Shown piece by piece: positions 35,309 through 44,762 of a stretch of DNA of 64,000 bases. The notes under the pieces are model-generated. The model saw nothing but the letters and a program-made list of their open reading frames with translations. It did not search any database and had not been told where the DNA came from. The position numbers and the translations under genes are program-made. How positions within the stretch are numbered: the stretch's first letter is position 1; every line of letters begins with the position of its first letter. The DNA is taken from positions 310,001 through 374,000 of the forward strand of contig NZ_LMAU01000001.1 of assembly GCF_001441535.1 (NCBI RefSeq). The letters run 5' to 3'. The stretch comes from Tsuneonella troitsensis (GTDB lineage: Bacteria > Pseudomonadota > Alphaproteobacteria > Sphingomonadales > Sphingomonadaceae).

Positions 35309-36162
35309 CCCGCCCCTACGCGGAGGTCATCGGCGACCCGATTGCGCAGTCTAAATCGCCCGCGATCCACGGCTTCTGGCTCGACCGGATGGGGCTCGAC
35401 GCGGACTACCGCGCCTGCCACGTCACCCCTGATGGGTTGGCGGATTACATCGCCGAACGACGCAGCGACCCGGACTGGCGGGGCTGCAACGTCACGATGC
35501 CGCACAAGCAGGCCGTGATCGCCTACCTCGATCGGCTGGAAATCGGCGCCGAACTTGTCGGAGCGGTCAACACGATCACGCGCCGGCACAACGGCGCACT
35601 GATCGGCACCAACACCGACGTCGGGGGGTTCCTCGAGCCGCTGGCCGCCGTCCTCGCGCAAAACCATCTGTTCCGGATGGCGCGGGTGCTCGGGACCGGT
35701 GGAGCTGCACGGGCGATCGTCGCTGCGCTGGCCGACCACGGGTTCACAATCGTGCTGGCCGGGCGCGATCCAGCCAAGGCGCAGTCGATCCTCGACGCCA
35801 TCGATCCTGCAAGCGAGCATCACGCGGTCGACATCGCGCACTTTTCCGATCCGACCGACTTCGCCTTCGACGACCGCCAGGGGTGTTTCGACCTCGTCGT
35901 GAACGCGAGTCCCTTGGGAATGCGTGGTCAGCCGCCGCTGGCGTTCGACTGGAGCCATGCCCCGCCCGGAGCGATCGCATACGACATCGTCACCGATCCC
36001 CTGGAGACCGAGTTCCTCCGCAATGCCGGTGCGGCAGGGCACCAGACTATCGACGGCCTCGCCATGCTCATCGGCCAGGCCGCGCTCGCGTTCGAGAAAT
36101 TCTTCGGCGTCGCCCCTCCGCGCGAACACGACGGCGAACTCAGGGCGATGCTGTCGGCATGA
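35305..36162 (+). CDS. aroE: Shikimate dehydrogenase
   Basis: 285 residues. Substrate site [13 protein letters not shown] and NVTMPHKQ (catalytic Lys in MPHK), NADP loop LGTGGAARA, closing [15 protein letters not shown]. Reduces 3-dehydroshikimate in the aromatic pathway. The ATG overlaps the maf stop and the TGA overlaps the coaE ATG. Confidence 0.97.
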   Translation: MTRPYAEVIGDPIAQSKSPAIHGFWLDRMGLDADYRACHVTPDGLADYIAERRSDPDWRGCNVTMPHKQAVIAYLDRLEIGAELVGAVNTITRRHNGALIGTNTDVGGFLEPLAAVLAQNHLFRMARVLGTGGAARAIVAALADHGFTIVLAGRDPAKAQSILDAIDPASEHHAVDIAHFSDPTDFAFDDRQGCFDLVVNASPLGMRGQPPLAFDWSHAPPGAIAYDIVTDPLETEFLRNAGAAGHQTIDGLAMLIGQAALAFEKFFGVAPPREHDGELRAMLSA

Positions 36163-36764
36163 GCCGCCCCTTCATACTCGGCCTCACCGGATCGATCGGG
36201 ATGGGCAAGTCGACCGTCGCCGCCATGTTTGAGGCGGCCGGCGTTCCGGTGTTCGACGCCGATGCCGTCGTCCACCGTCTCCAAGGCCCGCGGGGCGCTC
36301 TGCTGCCTGCGACCGAGGAGGCTTTCCCGGGATCGACCGGAGAACAGGGCGTCCTCCGCGAAAAACTCGGCGCGCAGGTCTTCGCCGATCCCGATGCGCT
36401 GACCCGCCTCGAAAGAATCGTCCATCCGGCGGTGGCGGCGCAGCGCCATGCCTTCATGATCGAACATTCGGGCGAGCCGCTGGTCGTGTTCGACATTCCG
36501 CTGCTGTATGAAAAAGGCGGCTGGGAACAGGTCGATGCCGTCGCGGTCGTTTCCGCTCCCCCCGAGGTGCAGCGTGCGCGCGTGCTCGCGCGGCCGGGCA
36601 TGAACCCGGACAAGTTCGCGCACATCCTCTCTCTCCAGGTTCCCGACGCGGAAAAGCGGGCGCGGGCGGATTACCTGATCGATACCGGAACGTCGCTTTT
36701 CGCGACCGAGGAAGCGGTCAAGGAGCTGATCGCCACAGTGACCGCTGCGCGCGACCCTTCGTGA
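36159..36764 (+). CDS. coaE: Dephospho-CoA kinase
   Basis: 201 residues. P-loop GLTGSIGMGKST, adenine/lid region VFDADAVVHRL, and VFDIPLLYEK. Last step of coenzyme A synthesis. Overlaps aroE. Confidence 0.97.
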   Translation: MSRPFILGLTGSIGMGKSTVAAMFEAAGVPVFDADAVVHRLQGPRGALLPATEEAFPGSTGEQGVLREKLGAQVFADPDALTRLERIVHPAVAAQRHAFMIEHSGEPLVVFDIPLLYEKGGWEQVDAVAVVSAPPEVQRARVLARPGMNPDKFAHILSLQVPDAEKRARADYLIDTGTSLFATEEAVKELIATVTAARDPS

Positions 36765-36815
36765 CCTCCCACCTACTTGCCAGTCGGACATAACGGGCCG
36801 ATAGATAGTCCACCC

Positions 36816-37511
36816 ATGCGCGAAATCGTGTTCGATACCGAAACCACTGGCCTCGATCCGCGGACGGGCGACCGGATGGTGGAGATTGGTTGCATAGAGC
36901 TCGTGAACCGGGTTCCAACCGGTGCCACCTACCACGCCTACTTCAATCCGGATCGCGACATGCCCGAAGCGGCTGAGGCGGTTCACGGCCTTTCGGCGGC
37001 TTTCCTGTCAGATAAGCCGCGGTTCCGCGACAAATGCCACGAGCTTCTGGAATTCATCGCCGATTCCCCGCTCGTCGCTCACAACGCGGGCTTCGATTTC
37101 GCCTTTCTCAATACGGAACTCGACCTGTGCGGGCTGGAAGCGGTGTGCCTCAGCCGCATGATCGATACCGTGGCTATCGCGAAGCGGCGTCATCCGGGCG
37201 CGAAACTGTCGCTAGACGCGCTGTGCACCCGCTATGGAATCGATCGCAGCCACCGGGTCAGGCACGGTGCGCTGCTCGATGCCGAGTTGCTGGCGCAGGT
37301 CTATGTCGAATTGACCGGCGGCCGCCAGATCGGCTTCGCGCTCGCCGGATCCGGCGCGGACGACACGATCGTCGAGGTGAATTTCCAGCCAGCGCGCGAG
37401 CGGGCATTCCGTCCGGCGCGCCCCCATGCTCCATCCGCCGAAGAACTGGCGCGGCACCGCGCATTCGTCGGCACCATTGAGGGAGCCATGTGGTCGTCGC
37501 AGCGTTGTTGA
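36816..37511 (+). CDS. dnaQ: DNA polymerase III epsilon subunit (proofreading exonuclease)
   Basis: 231 residues from ATG 36816. DEDDh exonuclease: DTETTGLD, HNAGFDFAFL, and the late H in RHGALLDAELLA. A C-terminal tail binds the alpha subunit in other bacteria. A longer start adds only unlikely residues. It is 51 bases from coaE, near the origin. Confidence 0.96.
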   Translation: MREIVFDTETTGLDPRTGDRMVEIGCIELVNRVPTGATYHAYFNPDRDMPEAAEAVHGLSAAFLSDKPRFRDKCHELLEFIADSPLVAHNAGFDFAFLNTELDLCGLEAVCLSRMIDTVAIAKRRHPGAKLSLDALCTRYGIDRSHRVRHGALLDAELLAQVYVELTGGRQIGFALAGSGADDTIVEVNFQPARERAFRPARPHAPSAEELARHRAFVGTIEGAMWSSQRC

Positions 37512-37545
37512 ACAAAGGTCGCCAAGCACAGGAGAATGCGTGCCA

Positions 37546-38115
37546 ATGGATATTCGCGTTTCGGGTCACCAGATCGAAACCGGCGCTGCGCTGCAGCAAC
37601 ATGTAACCGACCGCCTCAACAGCATCGTCGATAAATACTTCAGTCGTGCGATTTCGAGCCAGGTCACGTTCGGCAAGGCTCCCGCGGGGGCATTCAGCTG
37701 CGACATCGTCACCCATGTGATGCAGGGCCTGATCCTCAAAGCGCATGGCGTGGCACAGGACGCGCACCAGGCGCTCGACGTGGCCGCGGAGAAAATCGAC
37801 AAGCAGTTGCGGCGTTACAAGCGCCGCCTGAAGGATCGGCACGAACAGACCGCCCACGCCGCGCGTGAGGAAACCGCCGCCTACACGATCATCGCCGCTC
37901 CGGATGCCGAGGCCGAGGAAGTCGAGTTCGAGGATTCGCCGGTGATCATCGCCGAGACGACGGCCGATATTCCGGAAACGAGCGTGGCCGATGCGGTGAT
38001 GATGCTCGATCTGCGCGATACCAACGCGATGCTGTTCAAAAACGCTGGAACGGGTCGGCACAATATGGTCTATCGCCGCCGCGACGGATCGATCGGATGG
38101 GTCGAGCCTCGTTGA
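37546..38115 (+). CDS. hpf: Long-form ribosome hibernation factor
   Basis: 189 residues. The N-terminal RaiA/HPF domain (DIRVSGHQIETGAALQQHV) is followed by an acidic linker and a C-terminal dimerisation domain ending MVYRRRDGSIGWVEP. Long HPF dimerises ribosomes to 100S particles in stationary phase. AGGAG lies 11 bases before ATG 37546; GTG 37540 is also possible. Confidence 0.95.
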   Translation: MDIRVSGHQIETGAALQQHVTDRLNSIVDKYFSRAISSQVTFGKAPAGAFSCDIVTHVMQGLILKAHGVAQDAHQALDVAAEKIDKQLRRYKRRLKDRHEQTAHAAREETAAYTIIAAPDAEAEEVEFEDSPVIIAETTADIPETSVADAVMMLDLRDTNAMLFKNAGTGRHNMVYRRRDGSIGWVEPR

Positions 38116-38124
38116 AGCGATGGC

Positions 38125-38147
38125 GCTGGCGGGTGCCGCTCGCCAGC
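38125..38147 (+). other. Hairpin between hpf and ptsN
   Basis: A seven-base perfect stem GCTGGCG/CGCCAGC with a nine-base loop lies ten bases after the hpf stop. There is no U-tract, so this may separate or stabilise messages rather than terminate. Confidence 0.4.
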
Positions 38148-38197
38148 CAATGCCCAATCCTGCCGGCGGTCCGGCCTCTGACCCGATTGTCTGAACC

Positions 38198-38659
38198 ATG
38201 AACGTTATCTTCAAGCTCCTGCCCGAGGCCGTGTGGATCGATTCACCGGCGGACAAGCCGGCGATTCTCGCCGCGCTCGCGACCCGTTTCGCCAAGGTCT
38301 ACGCGCTCGATCGCGAAGAGGTGCTCGAGGGGCTTGAAGAGCGGGAGGCTTTGGGCAGCACGGGGTTCGGGCGCGGCGTTGCCCTGCCCCACGCCCGGAT
38401 CGAGGGCTTGTCGCGCCCCGTGGCCGCACTCCTCAAGCTCGCCCGTCCCGCCGATTTCGGTGCGGCCGACCGGATGCCGGTCGACATCGTCATCGGGCTG
38501 CTGTCGCCGATCAACGCCGGGGCGACGCACCTCCACGCGCTGGCCGCGCTGTCGCGCCTGGTCCGCGACGAAGACATTCACCGCGGCCTGAGCGAGGCGA
38601 CTGACACCGAGACGCTCTACGCGCTGCTGACCAACGCCTCGGATCGTGACGCCGCCTGA
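38198..38659 (+). CDS. ptsN: Nitrogen phosphotransferase EIIA component
   Basis: 153 residues. EIIA domain of the nitrogen-type PTS with the phosphorylated His in GVALPHARI and the LGSTGFGRG loop. It reports PEP/glutamine status and is a regulatory rather than sugar-transport protein. ptsN after hpf is a widespread order. Its stop lies inside the thioesterase gene's first codons (14-base overlap). Confidence 0.93.
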   Translation: MNVIFKLLPEAVWIDSPADKPAILAALATRFAKVYALDREEVLEGLEEREALGSTGFGRGVALPHARIEGLSRPVAALLKLARPADFGAADRMPVDIVIGLLSPINAGATHLHALAALSRLVRDEDIHRGLSEATDTETLYALLTNASDRDAA

Positions 38660-39128
38660 CGCGAACGCGTCGCGCGCAGGGACCGGCGCCGACCTGCATT
38701 ACCGTGCGCTCGAGCGGCTGTACGATGCGGCGCCGGTCAATGCGCTGTTCGCCTCACGGCTCGAAATCGTCGGCGAAGGCCGGTCCCGCCTGGTCTTCAC
38801 CGTCGATCGGTCGGTGTATCACGCGGCAGGCGCGGCCCACGGGACGATCTACTTCAAGATGCTGGACGATGCGGCATTCTATGCGGCGAACACCCTGGTC
38901 ACCGATCGTTTCCTTCTGACCACGTCGTTCAACCTGCATTTCACGAAACCCGTTCGCGCCGGCGAGGTCGTGGCGGAAGGGCGCTGGGTCAGCGGTCGAC
39001 GCCGGGTGCTCGTCGCCGAGTCGCGGCTGGTCGATGCCGAGGGAGAAGAGATCGGTCGCGGAACCGGCACGTTCATGCGGTCGCGAATGGCCCTCTCCAG
39101 CCTTGCCGGCTACAGTCCGCAGGCCTGA
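38646..39128 (+). CDS. PaaI-type acyl-CoA thioesterase family protein
   Basis: 160 residues from GTG 38646, overlapping ptsN. Hotdog fold: AAGAAHGTIYFKMLDDAAFYAANT (catalytic helix) and FLLTTSFNLHFTKPVRAGEV. Substrate unknown. Confidence 0.85.
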   Translation: MTPPDANASRAGTGADLHYRALERLYDAAPVNALFASRLEIVGEGRSRLVFTVDRSVYHAAGAAHGTIYFKMLDDAAFYAANTLVTDRFLLTTSFNLHFTKPVRAGEVVAEGRWVSGRRRVLVAESRLVDAEGEEIGRGTGTFMRSRMALSSLAGYSPQA

Positions 39129-39135
39129 CCGGGGC

Positions 39136-39471
39136 ATGGACGATCGCCTGCCCGCACACCTCGAAGCGGACGCTATCCGCCGCGTCGCCGAATCGATGGG
39201 AGGGTTCGCAACCGTCCTTTCGCGCGGGGAGCGGCATGCCGGAACGATCGCCATCGTAATTATCGGTCGCGGTAAACCGGCCTGGCTTTACGAACGCGTG
39301 CCCACGCCCGACGGGAACCGCCGATTCGTGCGCACGGCGGAAGAAGACATTGAAAAAAAATCGGAATTTTCCGAGCGACTGACACGGCGCTGCGATCGAG
39401 ACCCCGATTTGTGGTTAATCGAGGCAGACGTCCCGGAAAGGGAACGGTTCATCGCAGCTTTGCCCGGTTGA
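39136..39471 (+). CDS. DUF1491 family protein
   Basis: 111 residues from ATG 39136. The family is common in sphingomonads and has no known activity; the conserved pieces RRVAESMGGFATVLSRG, KPAWLYERV and DLWLIEADVPERERFI are present. Seven bases after the thioesterase gene, so part of the hpf-ptsN run. Confidence 0.83.
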   Translation: MDDRLPAHLEADAIRRVAESMGGFATVLSRGERHAGTIAIVIIGRGKPAWLYERVPTPDGNRRFVRTAEEDIEKKSEFSERLTRRCDRDPDLWLIEADVPERERFIAALPG

Positions 39472-39472
39472 G

Positions 39473-39500
39473 TTGACTTCGCACCTGCAGCATTTATCTG
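39473..39500 (+). promoter_or_regulatory. Probable promoter of the SleB-like gene
   Basis: TTGACT, a 16-base gap and TATCTG, directly after the DUF1491 stop. The start site would be near 39507, which leaves a leader of about 165 bases. The leader can fold: GCCGGCC and GGCCGGC pair over a distance, and GACCC pairs with GGGTC. Confidence 0.5.
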
Positions 39501-39671
39501 GCCGGCCACCTTCACGGACGCAGGCGGCTTGGACGACATGGGGTCGGACAGCCAGCGCGCAGACGGGGGACGGCCGGCAGGCTGTATAACGGACCCGACC
39601 ATTACCGCATCGAACGCGGATGGGTCCCGGCCTGCGACGGAGCGCGTTCACCGCCTTGACCGACCGGATCA

Positions 39672-40322
39672 ATGCAGTTTCATCGCTCGACAATCGCGGC
39701 GCTCGCCGCGACGTGTATTCTTACCTTGTTCACCGCCGACGGATCCGGCGTAAACGCTGAACCCAGCGCGATCCCGCAGACGGAAGCCGAAGCTCCGCCC
39801 CTGACCGAAGAGACAGTTCCCAAAACTGCCCCGGTCGCATTCGTATCCCAGGAAGTCGTCCAGCCGATTGATTCTGCCGCCAAGCAGGATGAGACGCCTC
39901 GCGCCGGTTCGCTGCGCCAGCTGGTGGCCGACATGCCGCGCCCCGCCGCCCTCTCCCGTGAGATGGAGTGCCTGGCCGGTGCGATCTATTTCGAATCGCG
40001 CGGCGAGCCTATCGAGGGCCAGCTTGCGGTCGGCCAGGTCGTGGTGAACCGTGCGGCCTCGAACCTGTTCCCCTCCGACTATTGCGGCGTGGTGTATCAG
40101 AAGGCCCAGTTCTCGTTCGTGCGCGGCGGCAAGATGCCGCGGATCGATCGCAACTCGCCCGCATGGGGCCGAGCGATGGTCATCGCCAAGATCGCCCATG
40201 AAGGACTGTGGGACAGCGCGGCCGACGATGCGCTCTTCTTCCACGCCAACTATGTGAAGCCGAGCTGGAGCCGCAAGAAGATCGCCCGCGCGACGATCGA
40301 CACGCACATCTTCTATCGGTGA
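39672..40322 (+). CDS. Cell wall hydrolase SleB-like (Hydrolase_2)
   Basis: 216 residues. A signal peptide (to about residue 29) is followed by a variable linker and then the SleB domain: MECLAGAIYFESRGEP (catalytic Glu in FESRGE), VVVNRAASNLFPSDYCGVVYQ, and a C-terminal HANYVKPSW. Probably a lytic transglycosylase-type peptidoglycan hydrolase of the envelope; spores are not implied. ATG has no strong site upstream. Confidence 0.9.
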   Translation: MQFHRSTIAALAATCILTLFTADGSGVNAEPSAIPQTEAEAPPLTEETVPKTAPVAFVSQEVVQPIDSAAKQDETPRAGSLRQLVADMPRPAALSREMECLAGAIYFESRGEPIEGQLAVGQVVVNRAASNLFPSDYCGVVYQKAQFSFVRGGKMPRIDRNSPAWGRAMVIAKIAHEGLWDSAADDALFFHANYVKPSWSRKKIARATIDTHIFYR

Positions 40323-40326
40323 TCGC

Positions 40327-41100
40327 TCAATCGGCGATCTCGACCCACACCGGGGCGTGGTCGCTGGCTTTCTCCCGCCCGCGATGATCCTTGTCGACTC
40401 CGGCCGCGACCAGCCGGTCGGCCAGTTCCGGCGACAGCAGCAGGTGATCGATGCGGAAGCCGTGGTCGCGCTGCCACGCACCCGCCTGGTAATCCCAGAA
40501 CGTCCACACCCCGCCGCGCGGGTTCAGTGTGTCGAGGGCATCGGTCCATCCGTCTCCGAGCAATCGGGCATAGGCATCGCGCGATTCGGGTTGCATCAGC
40601 GCGTCGGCTGCCATGGCCGCGGGCGACCAGACGTCCTTGTCCTCGGGGATGACGTTGAAATCGCCGACGACGGCAACCGGTTTTTCTAGCGCCCAGAGTT
40701 CGTGCATCCGCGACCGAAGGCGCTCCATCCAGGCAAGCTTGTAATCGAACTTCGGCCCTGGAACCGGGTTGCCGTTGGGCAGGTAGATGCAGGCGATCCG
40801 CACACCGTTCACGTCTGCCTCGATATAGCGTGCGTGCTCGTCCTCGGGATCGCCCGGCAGGGTGCGCTGCGCCTCGATCGGCTCCACGCCGTCCGCCAGG
40901 ATCGCAACGCCGTTGAAGCCCTTCTGACCGTGCCAGATCGCTCGGTAACCGATCTTCTCGAACTCGGCGAAGGGGAACCCCTCGTCCTGGCTTTTCACTT
41001 CCTGCAGGCAGGCGACCGTGGGACGCGTTTCCTCTAGCCATTCGAGGAGTCGCGGCAGGCGCGCTTTCACGCCGTTGATGTTGAAGGTGGCTATCCGCAC
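40327..41100 (-). CDS. xthA: Exodeoxyribonuclease III
   Basis: 257 residues from GTG 41100 (VRIATFNINGVKARL). The AP endonuclease/exonuclease fold shows ACLQEVKSQDEGFP (catalytic Glu), the GDFNVIPEDKDVW block and the SDHAPVWVEI end. Repairs abasic sites. Convergent with the SleB gene, four bases between stops. It lies 11 bases downstream of erpA. Confidence 0.96.
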   Translation of the reverse strand: MRIATFNINGVKARLPRLLEWLEETRPTVACLQEVKSQDEGFPFAEFEKIGYRAIWHGQKGFNGVAILADGVEPIEAQRTLPGDPEDEHARYIEADVNGVRIACIYLPNGNPVPGPKFDYKLAWMERLRSRMHELWALEKPVAVVGDFNVIPEDKDVWSPAAMAADALMQPESRDAYARLLGDGWTDALDTLNPRGGVWTFWDYQAGAWQRDHGFRIDHLLLSPELADRLVAAGVDKDHRGREKASDHAPVWVEIAD

Positions 41101-41111
41101 GCGGCGGACTC

Positions 41112-41441
41112 TTAGATACCGAAGCTGGAACCGCAACCGCAACCCGATGCGGCCTGCGGATTACTGACCTTGAACGCCGCCCCGCCGAGCGATTCGACGA
41201 AATCGACCGTGCTTCCGGCGATCAGGTCGAGGCTGACCGGATCGACCACCAGCTTCACCCCGCCCGTCTCGCTGACCGAGTCGTCGCCTTCCGGCGCATC
41301 GGCCAGATCGAACTTGTACTGGAAGCCGGAACAGCCCCCGCCCTCGACCGAAAGGCGCAGGATCGCCGGCTTCGCCTGGCGTTCGGCGATCGCCGCAATC
41401 CGCCTCGCGGCGTTTTCGGTTAGGATAAGCGGTTCGGACAT
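41112..41441 (-). CDS. erpA: Iron-sulfur cluster insertion protein ErpA/HesB
   Basis: 109 residues. A-type carrier with the three ligands C37 (GGGCSG), C101 and C103 (SGCGCGS). Delivers Fe-S clusters to apoproteins. Confidence 0.94.
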   Translation of the reverse strand: MSEPLILTENAARRIAAIAERQAKPAILRLSVEGGGCSGFQYKFDLADAPEGDDSVSETGGVKLVVDPVSLDLIAGSTVDFVESLGGAAFKVSNPQAASGCGCGSSFGI

Positions 41442-41501
41442 GGGCAGGATGTAGGGTGTCCGGGGCGAACCCTCAACCTTTCGCTGGCGATGGCCTCCGG
41501 C

Positions 41502-41933
41502 TCAGGCGCTCTGGATGTAGCTGCGCATCGCCTCGGCCTCGCGGGCGAGATCGTCGACCTGGCTCTTCACCAAGTCGCCGATCGACACGAAACCGCACAT
41601 CGCGCCGCCATCCACGACGGGCAAGTGGCGGATCCTTCGCCGGGTCATGAGTTCGAGCGCTTCGTCGACCTTGGTCGCGGGGGTAGCGGTGATAGCCGGT
41701 GCGGTCATCACCTCGCCCACCTTCTTCGACAGGCTCGCCTCACCCTCGGCCTCGATGCAGTAGATCACGTCGCGTTCGGAAAAGATGCCCGCCAGCTCGC
41801 CCTGGCGCATCACGGGCAGGGCGCCGATGCGCCGCTGGGCCAGTATCGCCACCGCCTCGCGCATCGTCATGTCGACGTCGCAAGTGATCACGTCGCTGCT
41901 CGCGCGGTTCGCGAGCAATCGGGCGATGTCCAT
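41502..41933 (-). CDS. Two-CBS-domain protein
   Basis: 143 residues from ATG 41933. Two CBS motifs: MREAVAILAQRRIGALPVM and VDEALELMTRRRIRHLPVV. Such stand-alone pairs bind adenosyl nucleotides; the partner is unknown. Confidence 0.87.
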   Translation of the reverse strand: MDIARLLANRASSDVITCDVDMTMREAVAILAQRRIGALPVMRQGELAGIFSERDVIYCIEAEGEASLSKKVGEVMTAPAITATPATKVDEALELMTRRRIRHLPVVDGGAMCGFVSIGDLVKSQVDDLAREAEAMRSYIQSA

Positions 41934-42026
41934 GGGACTCTCCCTTGTCCAATTCTCCGGGACAGGCAGGTTGCCATGAATTGCGCCCCATTGCCAGCGC
42001 GGTGCGGGACGTACACAAGGCCGGCC

Positions 42027-42320
42027 ATGACCCGCCACTCGCCCCTCGACGATCCGGCCAGCGCTGCCTTTGCCTGGGGCCGCTGGAAGCGGATGATGCA
42101 GGTGATGGGGATCGCAACCGCGATCACCGTTGCCGCGATCCTCGGTTATATGTGGTTTTCGGAAACCGCCATGTCGATCCACTTCTACATCGCGGTCGGA
42201 CTCGGCGTGGGTGCCTCGATGATGCTGATGGGCGCGCTGATGGGTCTCGTATTCATGTCGAACGGGACCGGTCACGACGATTCGGTGGTCGATCCGCTCG
42301 AAGGCGATCGTCGGAATTAA
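42027..42320 (+). CDS. Small two-helix membrane protein, unknown
   Basis: 97 residues. Helices near residues 26-44 and 52-76. No family recognised. Its TAA stop shares bases with the TAA of the convergent Fe-S gene (TTAA). Confidence 0.7.
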   Translation: MTRHSPLDDPASAAFAWGRWKRMMQVMGIATAITVAAILGYMWFSETAMSIHFYIAVGLGVGASMMLMGALMGLVFMSNGTGHDDSVVDPLEGDRRN

Positions 42321-42679
42321 GCTCCGCGCAGGCGCAGGTCCTCGACCGGTTCGCCGCCGATCAGGTGCTGCTGGATGATCCGCTCGAGCGCGGCCTCATC
42401 GCAGGAATGATACCAGACTTTGTCGGGCCAGACGACGGCGATGGGCCCCGCCTCGCAAACCTGGAGGCAATCCGCTTTCGTGCGCTGGACGGACGTCCCC
42501 ACGAGGCCGAGTTCCTTCAGCCGCCGCTTGAGGTATTTCCACGACCGTTCGCCCGCTTCGCGCGAGCAGCACTTCTGCTTGTCCGAAACGGCGCAGAGGA
42601 AAATGTGCCGCTCGACCCGCTCGCCGCCGATCTTGGCGAGTGCGGCGCGGGCCTTGGCGATGTCCCGCGGGTCCTTCAT
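42317..42679 (-). CDS. Thioredoxin-fold [2Fe-2S] ferredoxin-like protein
   Basis: 120 residues. Cysteines in [12 protein letters not shown] and ADCLQVCE fit a thioredoxin-like [2Fe-2S] protein of the (2Fe-2S) ferredoxin domain type. Partner unknown. Confidence 0.85.
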   Translation of the reverse strand: MKDPRDIAKARAALAKIGGERVERHIFLCAVSDKQKCCSREAGERSWKYLKRRLKELGLVGTSVQRTKADCLQVCEAGPIAVVWPDKVWYHSCDEAALERIIQQHLIGGEPVEDLRLRGA

Positions 42680-42718
42680 GCGCGCCCACCTAGCGGCTGA
42701 GCCTCGCGCAGGGAAGGG

Positions 42719-43246
42719 TCAGCCGCGTTTGCCGGCGATCCGTGCGATCTCGTCCTTGACCATGCGCTCGACCATGCCGGGCAGGTTCTTGTCGAGCCAT
42801 TCGGCCAGCATGGGGCGCAAAAGGTCCCGCGTCAGCCCTTCGAGCGAGGTTTCGCCCGAGCGCACGATCTGCGGCGGAACGCCCGGCTCGGCCAGCATGG
42901 CGAGGGCGGCGAGGTTCTCGCGCATCGCGTCGCGTGCCGAATCGGTCAGCAGCGGCGTATCGTCATCGTGATCCTGGAAGTCCGTTTCGCGTTCCAGATC
43001 GTGATCGTCGTGGCTGTCGTGCGCCGCCCGATCGTCGAATTCGGGCGCCTGCTCGACATAGTCGGTCGCAGCGAGATCGAGCACCTCGTCCGCCTCTTCG
43101 TCGTCAGCGGGTTCGGGTGCGGTTTCGAGCCCCTCCGTCTCGCGGCGACGGCGCGTGTCGAGTGCGCTCGCGCGGTTATCGCGTGCGATGACTTTCTTGA
43201 TCGATTCGAGGATTTCCTCGACCGAAGCTTCGCCTTCCTGGCGCAT
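42719..43246 (-). CDS. popZ: PopZ-type polar organising protein (DUF2497)
   Basis: 175 residues from ATG 43246. N-terminal helix SVEEILESIKKVIARD; a long acidic, low-complexity middle rich in Asp/Glu and His/Asp pairs; C-terminal helices LRPMLAEWLDKNLPGMVERMVKDEIARIAG. This is the PopZ layout: helix, disordered acid linker, oligomerisation helices. In Caulobacter PopZ anchors ParB-parS at the pole. Position beside tolC is the usual alphaproteobacterial one. Function here is inferred. Confidence 0.85.
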   Translation of the reverse strand: MRQEGEASVEEILESIKKVIARDNRASALDTRRRRETEGLETAPEPADDEEADEVLDLAATDYVEQAPEFDDRAAHDSHDDHDLERETDFQDHDDDTPLLTDSARDAMRENLAALAMLAEPGVPPQIVRSGETSLEGLTRDLLRPMLAEWLDKNLPGMVERMVKDEIARIAGKRG

Positions 43247-43278
43247 GCGACTGGACCCCCCGGTCTTTGAGCGACGTG

Positions 43279-44760
43279 TCACTCGGTGCCGCTGACCGGC
43301 GCCGAATCATAGTTAACACGAATCTCTGCGTCCGGAGCCGGGATGTCAACGGTCCGCGTGGACTGGACGATCGGGTCGGGATCGCGCGACCAGTCGTTCC
43401 ACTTGCCCTTCACGCGGTCGTAATTGATCTGCGGGTCGTAGAGCACGCCGTCGTCGCCCAGCCCCAGGTCGCGCGCCTCGGCGCGGCCCATTGCCGCCAG
43501 CAGGCTGAAACCCGCGACATAGGCGTTGCGCCGCGCGGTGACGAGCTGCGAGCGGGCAAGCACGAGTTCCTGCTCGGCATTGAGAATGTCGAGGATCGTG
43601 CGGTTGCCGACGGTGTTTTCGGCGCGCACGCCCTCCAGGCTCAGGGTGGCTGCATCGACCGCCGACTGCGTGCTGGCGATGATCTGCGTCGCTGCCTGCC
43701 AGCTCGACCATGCCGAGCGCACCTGCGCGATCACGTCGCGTTCGGCGGCGATGACGGTCTCGAGCGCGGCGGCGGAGCGCGCCTGCGCCTGACGCTGGAG
43801 CGCTGCCGGGCGGCCACCCTGGAAGATCGGGATCGATACGCTGACCCCGGCCTGCGCGGTCGTGGCCGTCTGCGGAACGTTGGGGCCGATATTGCCGCCA
43901 AGCGTTCCGAGGTAGTTGCTGTAGTCGCCCCCGGTGAAGATCGACACGCGCGGCAGGCGGCCCGATCCGGCCACGTCGACATCGAAGCGCGATGCCTCGG
44001 CCCGCTCGCGTGCGGCGATCAGGTCGGGATTGTCCTCCAGCGCCACGAAGACCGCGTCCTCCGCGCTCGCCGGGAGGCCCGGAAGCGGCGGCGGGGGCTG
44101 CAGGTCGTCGGGAGCAAGGCCCGTCAGCTGAATATAGGCCTCGCGCGCGGCGATGAGGTTGGCCTGCGCGCTCCGCAAATCGCCCTGGGCCAGCGCGAGG
44201 CGCGATTGCGACTGCGCCACGTCGGTTCGCGTCAGATCGCCGATCTCGAAGCGATCGGCGGTCGCCTGCGCGTTGACGGTGAGAACATCGACCTGGTTGG
44301 AGTTGAGACCGACCAGCGCCTCGCCGCGAATGACGTCCATGTACGCGGCGACAACCTGGGTGAAGATCGCCGACTCGGTGCCGCGCAGGTCGGCTTGCCC
44401 GGCTTCGACGCGGTTTTCCGCCGCCTTGACCGCGTTCTTTACCGCGCCGCCCGAATAGATCGGCACGCCAAGGTCGACACCCGCGTTGATCGCACGGCGG
44501 GGTGCGGTGAAGTTCGTTTCGCTCTGCTTGACGAATTCGATGTACTGCGCGCTGCCGGTGACGTTCGGGCGACCTGCCGACTTCTCGATCGGCACGCTTT
44601 CGTCAGTGGCGCGCTGCTGTGCGCGTGCGGCTTGCAGGGTCGGGTTGGTGCGATAGGCGCCGTTCAGCGCCTCGCGCAGGGTATCGGCATGGGCCGGACC
44701 TGCCGCGAGGGCAAGCAGCGCGCTGCCGAGCAGCAGGGAAGCACGGCCCGTGGCAATCAT
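43279..44760 (-). CDS. tolC: TolC family outer-membrane channel protein
   Basis: 493 residues. Signal peptide (LLALAAGPAHA) and then two outer-membrane efflux repeats: NPTLQAARAQQRATDESV, VGLNSNQVDVLTVNAQATADRFEIGDLTRTDVAQSQSRLA, and RTILDILNAEQELVLARSQLVTARR. Forms the exit duct of tripartite efflux or type I secretion. Its partner pump genes are not in the window. Confidence 0.93.
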   Translation of the reverse strand: MIATGRASLLLGSALLALAAGPAHADTLREALNGAYRTNPTLQAARAQQRATDESVPIEKSAGRPNVTGSAQYIEFVKQSETNFTAPRRAINAGVDLGVPIYSGGAVKNAVKAAENRVEAGQADLRGTESAIFTQVVAAYMDVIRGEALVGLNSNQVDVLTVNAQATADRFEIGDLTRTDVAQSQSRLALAQGDLRSAQANLIAAREAYIQLTGLAPDDLQPPPPLPGLPASAEDAVFVALEDNPDLIAARERAEASRFDVDVAGSGRLPRVSIFTGGDYSNYLGTLGGNIGPNVPQTATTAQAGVSVSIPIFQGGRPAALQRQAQARSAAALETVIAAERDVIAQVRSAWSSWQAATQIIASTQSAVDAATLSLEGVRAENTVGNRTILDILNAEQELVLARSQLVTARRNAYVAGFSLLAAMGRAEARDLGLGDDGVLYDPQINYDRVKGKWNDWSRDPDPIVQSTRTVDIPAPDAEIRVNYDSAPVSGTE

Positions 44761-44762
44761 GT

